Shown: positions 7,082-14,181 of the stretch, piece after piece
How the letters are laid out: each line of letters begins with the position of its first letter
Position numbering within the stretch: position 1 is the stretch's first letter
From: DATLAN01 sp035527455
GTDB taxonomy: Bacteria > Planctomycetota > Planctomycetia > Pirellulales > Thermoguttaceae
DNA: 19,796 nucleotides
Assembly: GCA_035527455.1 (NCBI GenBank)
Contig: DATLAN010000243.1
Span: forward strand, 1 to 19,796
Direction: 5' to 3'
Notes under the pieces: model-generated
What the model saw: only the letters and a program-made list of their open reading frames with translations
What the model was told of the DNA's origin: nothing
The model's database searches: none
Made by a program: the position numbers and the translations under genes

Positions 7082-8905
7082 TCACCGCGTCGGCATCGTG
7101 GACAGCAGACCGTGGTCGACTTCGATCGATTCGAAGTATTCGAGCGGCTTCCACGCGGGCCGGGTTAAAGTCCATTCGTACCGGGCGGCTTCCGGACCGC
7201 TGGCCACGCAGGCGAACCGCCGGTCCCGGTAGAACGAAGCCGCCTGGACGTTCTTCTTCGTCGGCAGGTAGAGCCCGGTGAGGGTTTCGCACCCTCGGGC
7301 CTTTGCCGCGTCGAGGCACGTTTTCAACAGAACGTCTTCCACGCCGCGGCCGATCACCCGGCAACTGAGCAGGAAGGTGTCGATCAGCGCGCCCGGGCCG
7401 TCGTACTTCAGGACGGCCACGCCCACGATCCCGCTGTCGCCGAAGCGATCCTTCAGCCGCAGCACCAACACGTCGGAGTCGTCCGCGTCGGCCAGTTCTC
7501 GGACCCGGGCCTCGGAGTACCTTTTCGTGGTCAAGTTGAATTGGTTCGTACGCTGGGTCAGCTCCGCCGCCCGGGGTACGGTGAAAACGTCCGCCGGACC
7601 GATTCGGACCTCCATGGCCAGGTAGCGGAAGTAGTCCTCCACGTCGCCGGCGTGGAAGTTTCGCCGGGCGTCCTTGCGCCGGACCTCGTCGCGATACATC
7701 CGGTTCCTGCGGCGATCTTCGTCCGAGAGCGTCAGCGTGTCGAACCAACCGGCGGCCCTCAGCCGCGCGGCGTACGCACCGGGGTCTCCCGAGAGCCGGA
7801 TCGTCTTGACTTCCGGCAAGAGCTGGCGCACCTGGCCGATCTCGAACGGGCTGTCGTCGACGAAGACCAGGCTGTCGACGCCGATGTTCAGTTCGGCCGC
7901 GATGCTCTGGAGGTTCTGCGCCTTGTTGCTCCAATTGATTCGCATCGACGCGAAGTGGTCTCTGCGGAGCAGCATGTCCGGGTGGTCGTCGAGCACGGCC
8001 AGAACGTCGGCTTCGTTGTTCTTGCTGCACAGCGCCAGCATCACGCCGCGGTGGTAGAGATCGAGCACGGCCTTCTGGAACTCGAGATACGCGGAGCCGG
8101 GATACGTGGTGCCGATTTGGATCTTGCCGGGACCGTCCTCGCCGACGATGCCGCCCCAGAGCGTGTTGTCGCAATCCAGCACGAGGCACTTCCGCTTCTT
8201 TCCGTGCAGGGCGCGGATGAACTTGGCGTACTCGCCGGCGATCGACCGCCATGCTTCTCTCGTGTAGGGCGCCTTGGCGATGTGCCAGTAGCGGTGGTCG
8301 AAGAAGTTCCGATATCCGACGGCCGATTGCAGCAGGTCGAGATCGACGACGTAGACGCCGTCGTGTTTCCCGGCGACCTCCAGCAACTGCTCGTTGATCG
8401 TCCGGAACGTGCCGACGTGTTTGCCGCGGTCCTGGTAGTCCAAGATCCCGTAGCTGGGGTACACGGGCGTCTCGAAGTTGTGCAACAGGACCGCCGCCGT
8501 GCTTTTTTCCCGGATTTCGTGCAATACCCGGTCCACCAGGCCCAGGATCCTGTCCGCCTCCGAATCGATCTCCGCCGCCGCCAGCGCCGAGAACCCGGTC
8601 GCCAGCGTGTCGGAGAGATTTTCCATCTTCAGGCAGACGGCGATCACGTCGGGCTCGTGGCGATACAGCGAGCTGCCGTGTTGAATCACGCTTTGGACGA
8701 CCGTATCGTAGTCGCCGGGGAAGACCTTCGCTTGGATCCCGTCTTGATAGCAGAGATACTTCAGGTACGGGAGCATCGGATCGACGGTGATGTTCCGCAA
8801 GAAGGCGAACTTCAGCGGAATCCAATCTCCCTCGGCGCGGTCCAGGGCCTCGGTCCGTTTGACCACTTCGCTGAAACGGAGTTCTTCCAGGTCTTCCGAA
8901 AGCAT
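7082..8905 (-). CDS. FkbH-like HAD-IIIC family protein with C-terminal GNAT domain
   Basis: 607 residues. ATG at 8905 follows the preceding stop by 2 nt, with GAGGG just upstream. Residues 1-235 are the N-terminal region usual in long HAD-IIIC/FkbH proteins (FLRNITVDPMLPYLKY, VYVVDLDLL; SGNH-hydrolase-like). The HAD phosphatase core follows: VLDCDNTLWGG with D244 and D246, S294/K295 in ALCSKNNE, and the FVDDSPFE acid pair D350/D351. Residues about 430-595 look like a GNAT acyltransferase (TNQFNLTTKRY, DRFGDSGIVGVAVL, YLPTKKNVQAASFYRDRRF). Characterised FkbH proteins dephosphorylate 1,3-bisphosphoglycerate and load the glyceryl unit on an ACP. A stand-alone ACP is the next gene, which supports a loading role here. 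The exact substrate remains inferred. Confidence 0.9.
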   Translation of the reverse strand: MLSEDLEELRFSEVVKRTEALDRAEGDWIPLKFAFLRNITVDPMLPYLKYLCYQDGIQAKVFPGDYDTVVQSVIQHGSSLYRHEPDVIAVCLKMENLSDTLATGFSALAAAEIDSEADRILGLVDRVLHEIREKSTAAVLLHNFETPVYPSYGILDYQDRGKHVGTFRTINEQLLEVAGKHDGVYVVDLDLLQSAVGYRNFFDHRYWHIAKAPYTREAWRSIAGEYAKFIRALHGKKRKCLVLDCDNTLWGGIVGEDGPGKIQIGTTYPGSAYLEFQKAVLDLYHRGVMLALCSKNNEADVLAVLDDHPDMLLRRDHFASMRINWSNKAQNLQSIAAELNIGVDSLVFVDDSPFEIGQVRQLLPEVKTIRLSGDPGAYAARLRAAGWFDTLTLSDEDRRRNRMYRDEVRRKDARRNFHAGDVEDYFRYLAMEVRIGPADVFTVPRAAELTQRTNQFNLTTKRYSEARVRELADADDSDVLVLRLKDRFGDSGIVGVAVLKYDGPGALIDTFLLSCRVIGRGVEDVLLKTCLDAAKARGCETLTGLYLPTKKNVQAASFYRDRRFACVASGPEAARYEWTLTRPAWKPLEYFESIEVDHGLLSTMPTR

Positions 8906-8907
8906 GT

Positions 8908-10500
8908 CTATACCCTCGCGCAATAACGATTCCTTAGAAACTCGACCAGCCACTCGCCGGGGATCTCCTGAAATACCGCGTCGTTCCAATACTCGTCGTC
9001 GACCGACTCGTCCTCCACCAGCCGGCACGCTCGTAGTTCCCGGCAGCCGGCGACGGCGCGGAGCGTGTCTTCCAGGAGTCGTCGAGGTGATTCGCCGGAG
9101 CGTCTTAGAGCGTCGTAGAACGGCCCCCGCAGCGGCGAATTGAGAATCCTGAACAACACCGCGGTCAGCTTCGACGCCCGGTCGAGATCCCGCTCGGGCA
9201 TGTCGCCGGTCGCATGGACCCAGTGCGGCGCCCGGGACGAATAGGCGACGGCGTGCGTCGGGCAGAGGCGCTCGAGTTCCGAGCCGGGCAGGATCTGGAG
9301 CCGGTGGATATTCAAGACATGGTCGGTCTTCTCCAGATGCGGCAGCAACAGTTCGAGCCCCCGGAAATACGAATCGACCGTCTCGAAAGGCAGGCCCAGG
9401 ATGACGTCGAGCTTCAACACGATGTTGTGGCGATAGGCTCTGGCCATGAACGCGGCGAACTTCTCCCGATCGACCGGCGGCCGCCGCACGGCCTTCAGCG
9501 CCCGATCGCAGAAAGACTGCACCCCCAGACAATTGATCGCCGTGTAATCCCGCAGCATGTCCGTGTAGTGCTGGGGCCGATCCTGCGGAACGACGTCGCG
9601 CCAGTTCCGGATCGACGCGCCGTATTTCAGCGAACCGACCAGTCCCATGAACTCCTCGTCCATGCGGTCGTAGGTCGACTCCCAGTAGATCCAGGGCAAC
9701 CGCTCGACCCGGCTTTTCAATTGCGCCACGTGACGGACGATGGCCTTCGCCCTTTCCCGGTCCGAGGTGAACAGGGCGTCGAAGATCCTAAGCGCCGTGA
9801 CTTCCTTCTCGACGATCAGATGCTCCAGCTCGTCGAACACCCGCTCGAGCGAATAGTAGCGGATCGAGGGCAGGTTCTTCCCGTAGACGCAATACGCGCA
9901 GCGGAACCGGCAGCCCCGCTGGGTTTCCAGGAACGCCTGCTGCCGGGCGTAGAAACGGTCTTCAATCGCGCCGCTTAAGTAGATGGAGGGAATGTCGTCG
10001 AGATTGTCGTGGGACTCGGCTTCCGGTACGTAATGCAACCGACCGTCCCGCCAACAGGCCACGCCCGCGGGAAGTTCTCCGCACGGGACCTCGCGATTGA
10101 ATTGCAGGCACCGAAGCAGGTTCAACAGCTTCTTCTCGCCTTCTCCGATCACGTAATAGTCGGCGGCGGCCGGGTGGGGCAGCGCGAGGATTCGTTCCGT
10201 GGAAATCTCCGGCCCGCCGAGCACGTGGGTCGCTTGGCACCTGCCGCGTAATCCTTCGAGGGTCGCCAGGATCTTCTCGATGTTCCAGGTGTAGCCGCTG
10301 TAGCCGACCACGTCGGCGTCGCTCTCGAGGATCTTCTCGCAGATTCTCGAAGTCTCCGTCTTCACGCTGAGATTCAGCACGTGGATGTCCGGGCGGCCTT
10401 CCGCGTAGTGCTCCTGCAAATAGGCTTTCAAGACGTACGACGACAGGAGGTACCTCGCCGTGGTTTCCGTGGGATAGAGACTGAGCAACGTGATCTTCAC
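8908..10500 (-). CDS. Radical SAM protein with B12-binding-like N-terminal domain
   Basis: 530 residues from a GTG at 10500, 11 nt after the preceding stop. Residues 1-130 look like the cobalamin-binding Rossmann domain of B12-dependent radical SAM enzymes (ARYLLSSYVLKAYLQEH, DADVVGYSGYTWNIEKI, VLGGPEIS), but the DxHxxG lower-axial histidine motif is not visible. The radical SAM cluster is C197-x3-C201-x2-C204 in QRGCRFRCAYC. The following barrel has DVILGLPFETVDSYFRGLE, typical of the family's later strands. Such enzymes often methylate, rearrange or otherwise functionalise unactivated carbons of lipids, sugars or natural products. The N-terminus points to the class that includes HpnP/HpnJ-like and many cluster-associated enzymes; substrate unknown. 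It is coupled to the fkbH-like gene by a 2-nt gap. Confidence 0.88.
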   Translation of the reverse strand: MKITLLSLYPTETTARYLLSSYVLKAYLQEHYAEGRPDIHVLNLSVKTETSRICEKILESDADVVGYSGYTWNIEKILATLEGLRGRCQATHVLGGPEISTERILALPHPAAADYYVIGEGEKKLLNLLRCLQFNREVPCGELPAGVACWRDGRLHYVPEAESHDNLDDIPSIYLSGAIEDRFYARQQAFLETQRGCRFRCAYCVYGKNLPSIRYYSLERVFDELEHLIVEKEVTALRIFDALFTSDRERAKAIVRHVAQLKSRVERLPWIYWESTYDRMDEEFMGLVGSLKYGASIRNWRDVVPQDRPQHYTDMLRDYTAINCLGVQSFCDRALKAVRRPPVDREKFAAFMARAYRHNIVLKLDVILGLPFETVDSYFRGLELLLPHLEKTDHVLNIHRLQILPGSELERLCPTHAVAYSSRAPHWVHATGDMPERDLDRASKLTAVLFRILNSPLRGPFYDALRRSGESPRRLLEDTLRAVAGCRELRACRLVEDESVDDEYWNDAVFQEIPGEWLVEFLRNRYCARV

Positions 10501-10511
10501 GGTATCGACTC

Positions 10512-11516
10512 TCAGGCGAACTCGCCTTTTCTGTAAGCGGGGAAATAGTCCGTTCCCGCGGGGATTCCTTTGGCGCGGGCGATTGCTCGATAGGCCGTCG
10601 GGTCGAGGATCCGGCCACAGAAAAAGGCCGGGCGGATTCCCGTGGACCAGCCTCGTTTGAATCGGGTCAGCCCGTCGGCCGTCTGCTTCGTGCCCGAGCC
10701 GGCGCCGAGATCGAGCCAGCGGAGACCGCACCGGGCGAAATACTCGACGGCGAACCAGAACAGCGCGAACGACGCCCGCCTTTCGTATCCGACGTCGTTG
10801 TGTGCCCCCAGGTGATAGTAGGCCACCGAGTCCTGCACGTACCACAGCAGCATGCCGACGGTCCGATCCCGGTGGACGGCTTCGAAGGCGGTCATGCCCG
10901 GAACGCTCAATTGGGCGGCGAACGACCGCCGCGAAAAGGCCCTCATGCCCTCGATGCCGTGTCGCTCGATCAGCACGTCGTACAGCGCGGTCCAAGTGGC
11001 CAGCGCCCGGGAAGGATCTTCGCACCGTCGCACGTCGACCGATTTCTGCGCCCGGGCCACGTTGCGGCGGTGGTGCGGCGAGACGCGATCGTGAATCGGC
11101 ACCGACAGGTCGACGACGAAATGATCCTTGTAGGCGAACATCACGTCGGGAAAACACCGCCGGAGCCGGTCTTCGCCGTGACTGCCGAACGGGTCCGCCA
11201 CGACGGCCAGGCTGACCAGCTCGCCGTGGAGGTCTTTCAAGTCCGCTTCGAGCGCCGCCCAATCGCGACACGCCAGCAGCGGATAACAGCCCATCGCGTC
11301 GCGTTCAGGGAAGCCGGGAATGTTGCGCTCGAGAATCCAGCCCCCGCTGCGAGGCAACTGCCGCGGAGTGCCGAACTGGGAGAGCGATTCCGCATAGCCA
11401 GCGTGCAGGTAGCCGGTCAACCGTTCCTGCGCCGCTGGACCCGCCGCAACGTTCGCTTCGCGCAGCGGCATTTCCAGACGGCTCGGACTCGCCGTTTCGG
11501 ACCAGAGTACATCCAT
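10512..11516 (-). CDS. FemAB/GNAT-like acyltransferase
   Basis: 334 residues from ATG at 11516; a GTG at 11603 would add 29 residues of unconvincing Ser/Arg-rich sequence, and neither start has a strong ribosome-binding site. The protein has FemAB/BioF2-like features: HHRRNVARAQKSVDVRRC, the central VHRDRTVGMLLWYVQDSVAYYHLGAHND strands, and a C-terminal LDLGAGSGTKQTADGLTRFKRGW with the FKR-type ending seen in the family. Known members transfer aminoacyl groups from tRNA to peptidoglycan, or acyl groups to small molecules and exopolysaccharide precursors. It is the first gene of the run and lies behind a promoter-like site. It may be the enzyme that releases the ACP-bound unit to its acceptor, but this is inference. 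Confidence 0.8.
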   Translation of the reverse strand: MDVLWSETASPSRLEMPLREANVAAGPAAQERLTGYLHAGYAESLSQFGTPRQLPRSGGWILERNIPGFPERDAMGCYPLLACRDWAALEADLKDLHGELVSLAVVADPFGSHGEDRLRRCFPDVMFAYKDHFVVDLSVPIHDRVSPHHRRNVARAQKSVDVRRCEDPSRALATWTALYDVLIERHGIEGMRAFSRRSFAAQLSVPGMTAFEAVHRDRTVGMLLWYVQDSVAYYHLGAHNDVGYERRASFALFWFAVEYFARCGLRWLDLGAGSGTKQTADGLTRFKRGWSTGIRPAFFCGRILDPTAYRAIARAKGIPAGTDYFPAYRKGEFA

Positions 11517-11632
11517 GACCGGCAGACGGCACGCACCCCGCAAGTCTCTCGATGAGCCGGCGAAGTGAGTTGGTGAGGAGATTGAAGAAAAGGGGCAGTC
11601 CACCCAAACGGGGCATGTCAGGTGGGCGGAGA

Positions 11633-11661
11633 AGTATACTGCAAAGCCCTGTCCGGGCCAA
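11633..11661 (-). promoter_or_regulatory. Candidate sigma70-type promoter of the eight-gene run
   Basis: Read on the minus strand, TTGGCC (11656-11661, four of six matches to the -35 consensus) is followed by a 17-nt spacer and TATACT (11633-11638, five of six matches to the -10). It lies in the 230-bp gap between the shell-protein stop and the acyltransferase start. It would give a leader of about 110 nt before the ATG at 11516. Confidence 0.45.
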
Positions 11662-11746
11662 GAGAAGTATTTTGGCGCTTCGGCATGCCCTCACGCCATC
11701 CATGGGGCCGTGACCCCGCATTCCGGGCGGTTGGTGCCACCTGGAC

Positions 11747-12307
11747 CTACAGATACTCGGCGAACAGCTCCGGGCTGGGGCGCGGGATGACGATCTCACA
11801 GACCAAGAGGCCGCGGCGTCGGACTTCTTCGGCCGCCGCTTGCACTCCGGCGCGGACGTCGGCCACGCCGCCGGTCATCAGACACAACCCCTTGCCGCCC
11901 AGCGCCATCGCCACGTGGATGCGGAAGAGCGTGATCCGCGCGGCCTTCGCGGCGGCGTCGGCGGCGGCCAGAGCACTGGTGCCGCTGAAGGTCTCCACCA
12001 CGCCCAACGCACCGGCCTGGTCCGGCTCGAGCACGACCGACTGTCCCAGCGCCGGGAAAACCGACTCGTGGACGTTGGGAATCAGCAGGTGATCGATCAC
12101 GGCTTCGCCGGCCCCGCCGAGTCCGCAGTGGATCGCCGCTTCCACGTCGCTGACCGAGCCGCCCAACACGATCAGGTACTTGCCCGAGCAGATCGTCCGC
12201 GCGATCAGCAACTCGACCGAAGCGGCCTTGAGCATCTCGTCCTCGATCCGGTATCCGACGCCGATGCTGGAGAGTTCCATCGCGCCGATCGATCTTGGGA
12301 TGGGCAT
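11747..12307 (-). CDS. pduT: PduT-like tandem-domain BMC shell protein
   Basis: 186 residues, the length of PduT (about 184). There are two BMC domains: residues 9-75 (GAMELSSIGVGYRIEDEMLKA, then SGKYLIVLGGSVSDVEAAI) and about 97-175 (ALGVVETFSGTSALAAADAAAKAA, then GGKGLCLMTGGVADVRAGVQAA). The C-terminus IVIPRPSPELF resembles the PduT end. C40 in TICSGKY aligns with the pore-lining cysteine that binds a [4Fe-4S] cluster at the trimer axis of PduT. The gene lies downstream of a PduS-like gene, which is its known electron-transfer partner. ATG at 12307 is supported by AAGGA about 8 nt upstream. No other shell gene or signature enzyme is present in the window, so the compartment it serves is encoded elsewhere. 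Its 5' spacer is unusually repeat-rich. Confidence 0.93.
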   Translation of the reverse strand: MPIPRSIGAMELSSIGVGYRIEDEMLKAASVELLIARTICSGKYLIVLGGSVSDVEAAIHCGLGGAGEAVIDHLLIPNVHESVFPALGQSVVLEPDQAGALGVVETFSGTSALAAADAAAKAARITLFRIHVAMALGGKGLCLMTGGVADVRAGVQAAAEEVRRRGLLVCEIVIPRPSPELFAEYL

Positions 12308-12335
12308 GGGCAGTTCCTTGCGTGCTGCGTCGCTA

Positions 12336-12410
12336 CTTGTCGTTTAGCGGCTTATCGTTTAGCGGCTTATCGTTTAGCGGCTTATCGTTTAGCGGCTTAT
12401 CGTTTAGCGG
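12336..12410. repeat. 15-bp tandem repeat, five copies
   Basis: Five consecutive copies of CTTATCGTTTAGCGG; the first reads CTTGT at its start and the others are identical. The last ten bases of each unit (CGTTTAGCGG) equal the outer end of the adjacent inverted repeat, so the array probably arose from that end by slippage. On the minus strand it would read as PLNDK repeats in a short open frame that lacks other support. It lies in the pduS-pduT spacer. Confidence 0.95.
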
Positions 12411-12490
12411 GCGGGCTTGCCCGCCGTTCATTCGAAGTGTGTTCGAAAAACCCAAGTTTGCGAACGGCGGGCAAGCCCGCCCGCTAAACG
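12401..12490. repeat. 29-bp perfect inverted repeat with 32-nt loop
   Basis: The arms 12401-12429 and 12462-12490 are perfect reverse complements (starting CGTTTAGCGGGCGGGC). Each arm itself contains the palindrome GGGCTTGCCC-type core. In the pduS-pduT transcript it would form a very stable stem between the two genes and could alter the relative expression or 3' processing of the upstream message. A diverged single arm is found at 13967-13995. Confidence 0.95.
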
Positions 12491-12528
12491 ACCGTGGCGA
12501 AAAACACAACGTTATCATGCGATGGAAA

Positions 12529-13863
12529 TCAGCTTACTTTTTCGATCCAAACCACCCCTTCCTCGATCGCCGTGACCGTGCCGTCGATCGACGCGTGGAC
12601 CGGGGCCCCCAGGGCGGGCTTGCCGTTGGTGGTTGGCCGGCGCCCGACGACCTGGCCGGCGCTGACGCGATCGCCGACGGTGACCACCGGCTCGCAAGGC
12701 GCCCCGATGTGTTGCTTCAACGCGATGCCCACCTTGCCGGTCTCCAGCGGCGTGTCGCTCAAGGGGCCGACGTTGCGAAACTGCGTCAGGCCCAGCTTGG
12801 CCATCAGACGGGACATGGGGGCCTTGCGATTGGCCATGTGCAATTCCGGCCGCCGCGGGTTGAACGGCGGATCCGTCCATCGCTTCTTCTCGGCCGCCAG
12901 CCGCCGTTTGTTCTGCGTGCAGACGTTCTTCGGATCGAGATCCTCCGGGCAGGAATACAGGCTGCACAAGTTGCACTCGCAGCAGAAGGCCGTACCGATC
13001 ACGTTGGCCTCGCCCACCAGATTGAAGCCCAGGCTCCGCATGGCCCGGTGCGGCTCGATGGGATGTCCCAGCAGCCAGCGGGGACACAGCTCGGTGCAGA
13101 AGCTGCACTGGTCGCAAGCGCTGCGGCCGATCCGGGCGATCTGCCGCCATTCCTGGCGGCGCCGGCGCACGACCACGTGATCTTCGGGCAACACGATCAC
13201 CCCGCCGGTCGTCTTGTCGACCAGCGCGTCGTGATTGTCTTCCAGCCGTCCCATCATCACGCCGCCGACCACGTAGTTCGGGTCGGGCACGGTCGGGCCT
13301 CCCGCGGCCGAGACGCATTCGGCCAGCGTGATACCGATCGGCACCCGCAGCGTGACCGGCTCGGCCACCGCCCCGGCGATCGAGAGATACTTATGCGTAA
13401 CCGGCCCAGCGGACGCCGCGGCCACGTTCAAAGTGGTCTCGACGTTCATCACCACGGCCCCGACGTGCAACGGAATACCGCCCGGCGGGATCACGCGGCC
13501 GAGCACGTCGTAGACGAGAATGAACTCGTCGCCGGCCGGGTAGGCGTCGCGAAGCGGGGCGATCTCTATCGTGCCGCGCAGCTTCGCCCGCAGCAGGTCG
13601 ATGACGTCGCCGTACTTCTCCTTGATCCCGATCACGCCCCGCCGTGCCTTGACCAGTCGCATGGCGGCGGCGGTTCCTTCGATCACGGCGTCGGCGTATT
13701 CCCGCAGCACCTCCTTGTCTTTGTGCAACAGGGGTTCGCACTCCGCGGCGTTGATCAGCACGGTGTCGGCTTCGGCGGCCAGTTTCACATGGGTGGGAAA
13801 CCCGGCCCCGCCGGCGCCGACCACGCCCGCAGCAGCAACGTCTTGGACCGTGATGGGGGACAT
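12529..13863 (-). CDS. pduS: PduS-like flavin/Fe-S electron-transfer protein (RnfC-like)
   Basis: 444 residues from ATG at 13863, close to the length of PduS (about 450). The N-terminus has the glycine-rich GVVGAGGAGFPTHVKL (13-28) and INAAECEPLLHKDKE, typical of the FMN/NADH-binding domain shared with RnfC and Nqo1. An SLBB-like segment follows around 165-220. Two [4Fe-4S] sites are visible: C250-x2-C253-x2-C256-x3-C260 and C294-x2-C297-x2-C300-x4-C305. The end (about 385-444) is a barrel-sandwich-hybrid domain (GAPVHASIDGTVTAIEEGVVWIEKV). Family members reduce cobalamin or pass electrons to PduT. No ribosome-binding site is seen, because the ATG is preceded directly by a C-rich repeat on the coding strand; an upstream TTG at 14073 would add 70 residues translated from that repeat. 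Confidence 0.92.
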   Translation of the reverse strand: MSPITVQDVAAAGVVGAGGAGFPTHVKLAAEADTVLINAAECEPLLHKDKEVLREYADAVIEGTAAAMRLVKARRGVIGIKEKYGDVIDLLRAKLRGTIEIAPLRDAYPAGDEFILVYDVLGRVIPPGGIPLHVGAVVMNVETTLNVAAASAGPVTHKYLSIAGAVAEPVTLRVPIGITLAECVSAAGGPTVPDPNYVVGGVMMGRLEDNHDALVDKTTGGVIVLPEDHVVVRRRRQEWRQIARIGRSACDQCSFCTELCPRWLLGHPIEPHRAMRSLGFNLVGEANVIGTAFCCECNLCSLYSCPEDLDPKNVCTQNKRRLAAEKKRWTDPPFNPRRPELHMANRKAPMSRLMAKLGLTQFRNVGPLSDTPLETGKVGIALKQHIGAPCEPVVTVGDRVSAGQVVGRRPTTNGKPALGAPVHASIDGTVTAIEEGVVWIEKVS

Positions 13864-13959
13864 GGGGGTTAGGGGACTGGGGATTGGGGGTTGGGGGCTG
13901 GGGATTCGGGACTGGGGGCTCGGGACTGGGGACTCGGGACTGGGGGTTCGGGACTGGGG
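13864..13959. repeat. G-rich degenerate tandem repeat
   Basis: About fourteen runs of three to five G occur in variants of GGGACTGGGGATTC. The run abuts the pduS start codon, so the coding strand reads as C-rich leader. The plus strand has clear G-quadruplex potential. Confidence 0.9.
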
Positions 13960-13966
13960 ATAACAA

Positions 13967-13995
13967 CGTTTAGCCGGCGGGCTTGCCCGCCGTTT
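13967..13995. repeat. Diverged single arm of the 12401-12490 repeat family
   Basis: These 29 bases match the left arm at 12401-12429 at 27 positions. The internal short palindrome GGCGGGCTTGCCCGCC is kept, but no matching right arm is present nearby. It is therefore a solo or degenerate copy lying in the leader of the pduS-pduT pair. Confidence 0.85.
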
Positions 13996-14080
13996 GGCTG
14001 CGGCCAAAAGCCGCGCTGGTGTCTTCAACGACTTCCGCACATTTCGCGGAGAGGCTCCGGCGCGAGACTCCAATTCGGAA

Positions 14081-14126
14081 TCCCCAGCCCCCAGTCCCGA
14101 GTCCCGAACCCCCAGTCCCCTTCCCC
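14081..14126. repeat. C-rich repeat, inverted partner of 13864-13959
   Basis: The reverse complement contains GGGACTGGGGGTTCGGGACT, which also occurs in the G-rich block. The two blocks form a long, imperfect inverted repeat around a roughly 120-bp centre. A leader transcript would begin with G-runs and end with C-runs, so the two could pair. Confidence 0.85.
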
Positions 14127-14135
14127 ATTATAGCA
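14127..14135 (-). promoter_or_regulatory. Candidate extended -10 promoter for pduS-pduT
   Basis: On the minus strand TGCTATAAT is a perfect -10 with the TGn extension. No good -35 is seen at the usual spacing, which is acceptable for extended -10 promoters. Transcription would start near 14120, inside the repeat, giving a structured leader of about 255 nt before the ATG at 13863. It sits 47 bp downstream (in minus-strand direction) of the end of the preceding gene at 14182. Confidence 0.5.
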
Positions 14136-14181
14136 TCGCTCGGGGAATCGTCGCCGGGAGCCGAACGGGCGGCAGAAGGCC

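Noticed and set aside
7541..8926. Plus-strand open frame of 461 codons opposite the FkbH-like gene
   Set aside because: It has no family features, while the minus strand encodes clear HAD motifs.
12336..12410. Possible CRISPR array
   Set aside because: The 15-bp units are directly contiguous with no spacers and no cas genes are present.
12333..12518. Minus-strand 61-residue frame with PLNDK repeats
   Set aside because: It is only a translation of the 15-bp tandem array and the adjacent hairpin.
12295..13872. Plus-strand open frame of 525 codons opposite the PduS-like gene
   Set aside because: It reads through the tandem repeat and is His/Gln/Asp-rich; the minus strand has both Fe-S cysteine sets.
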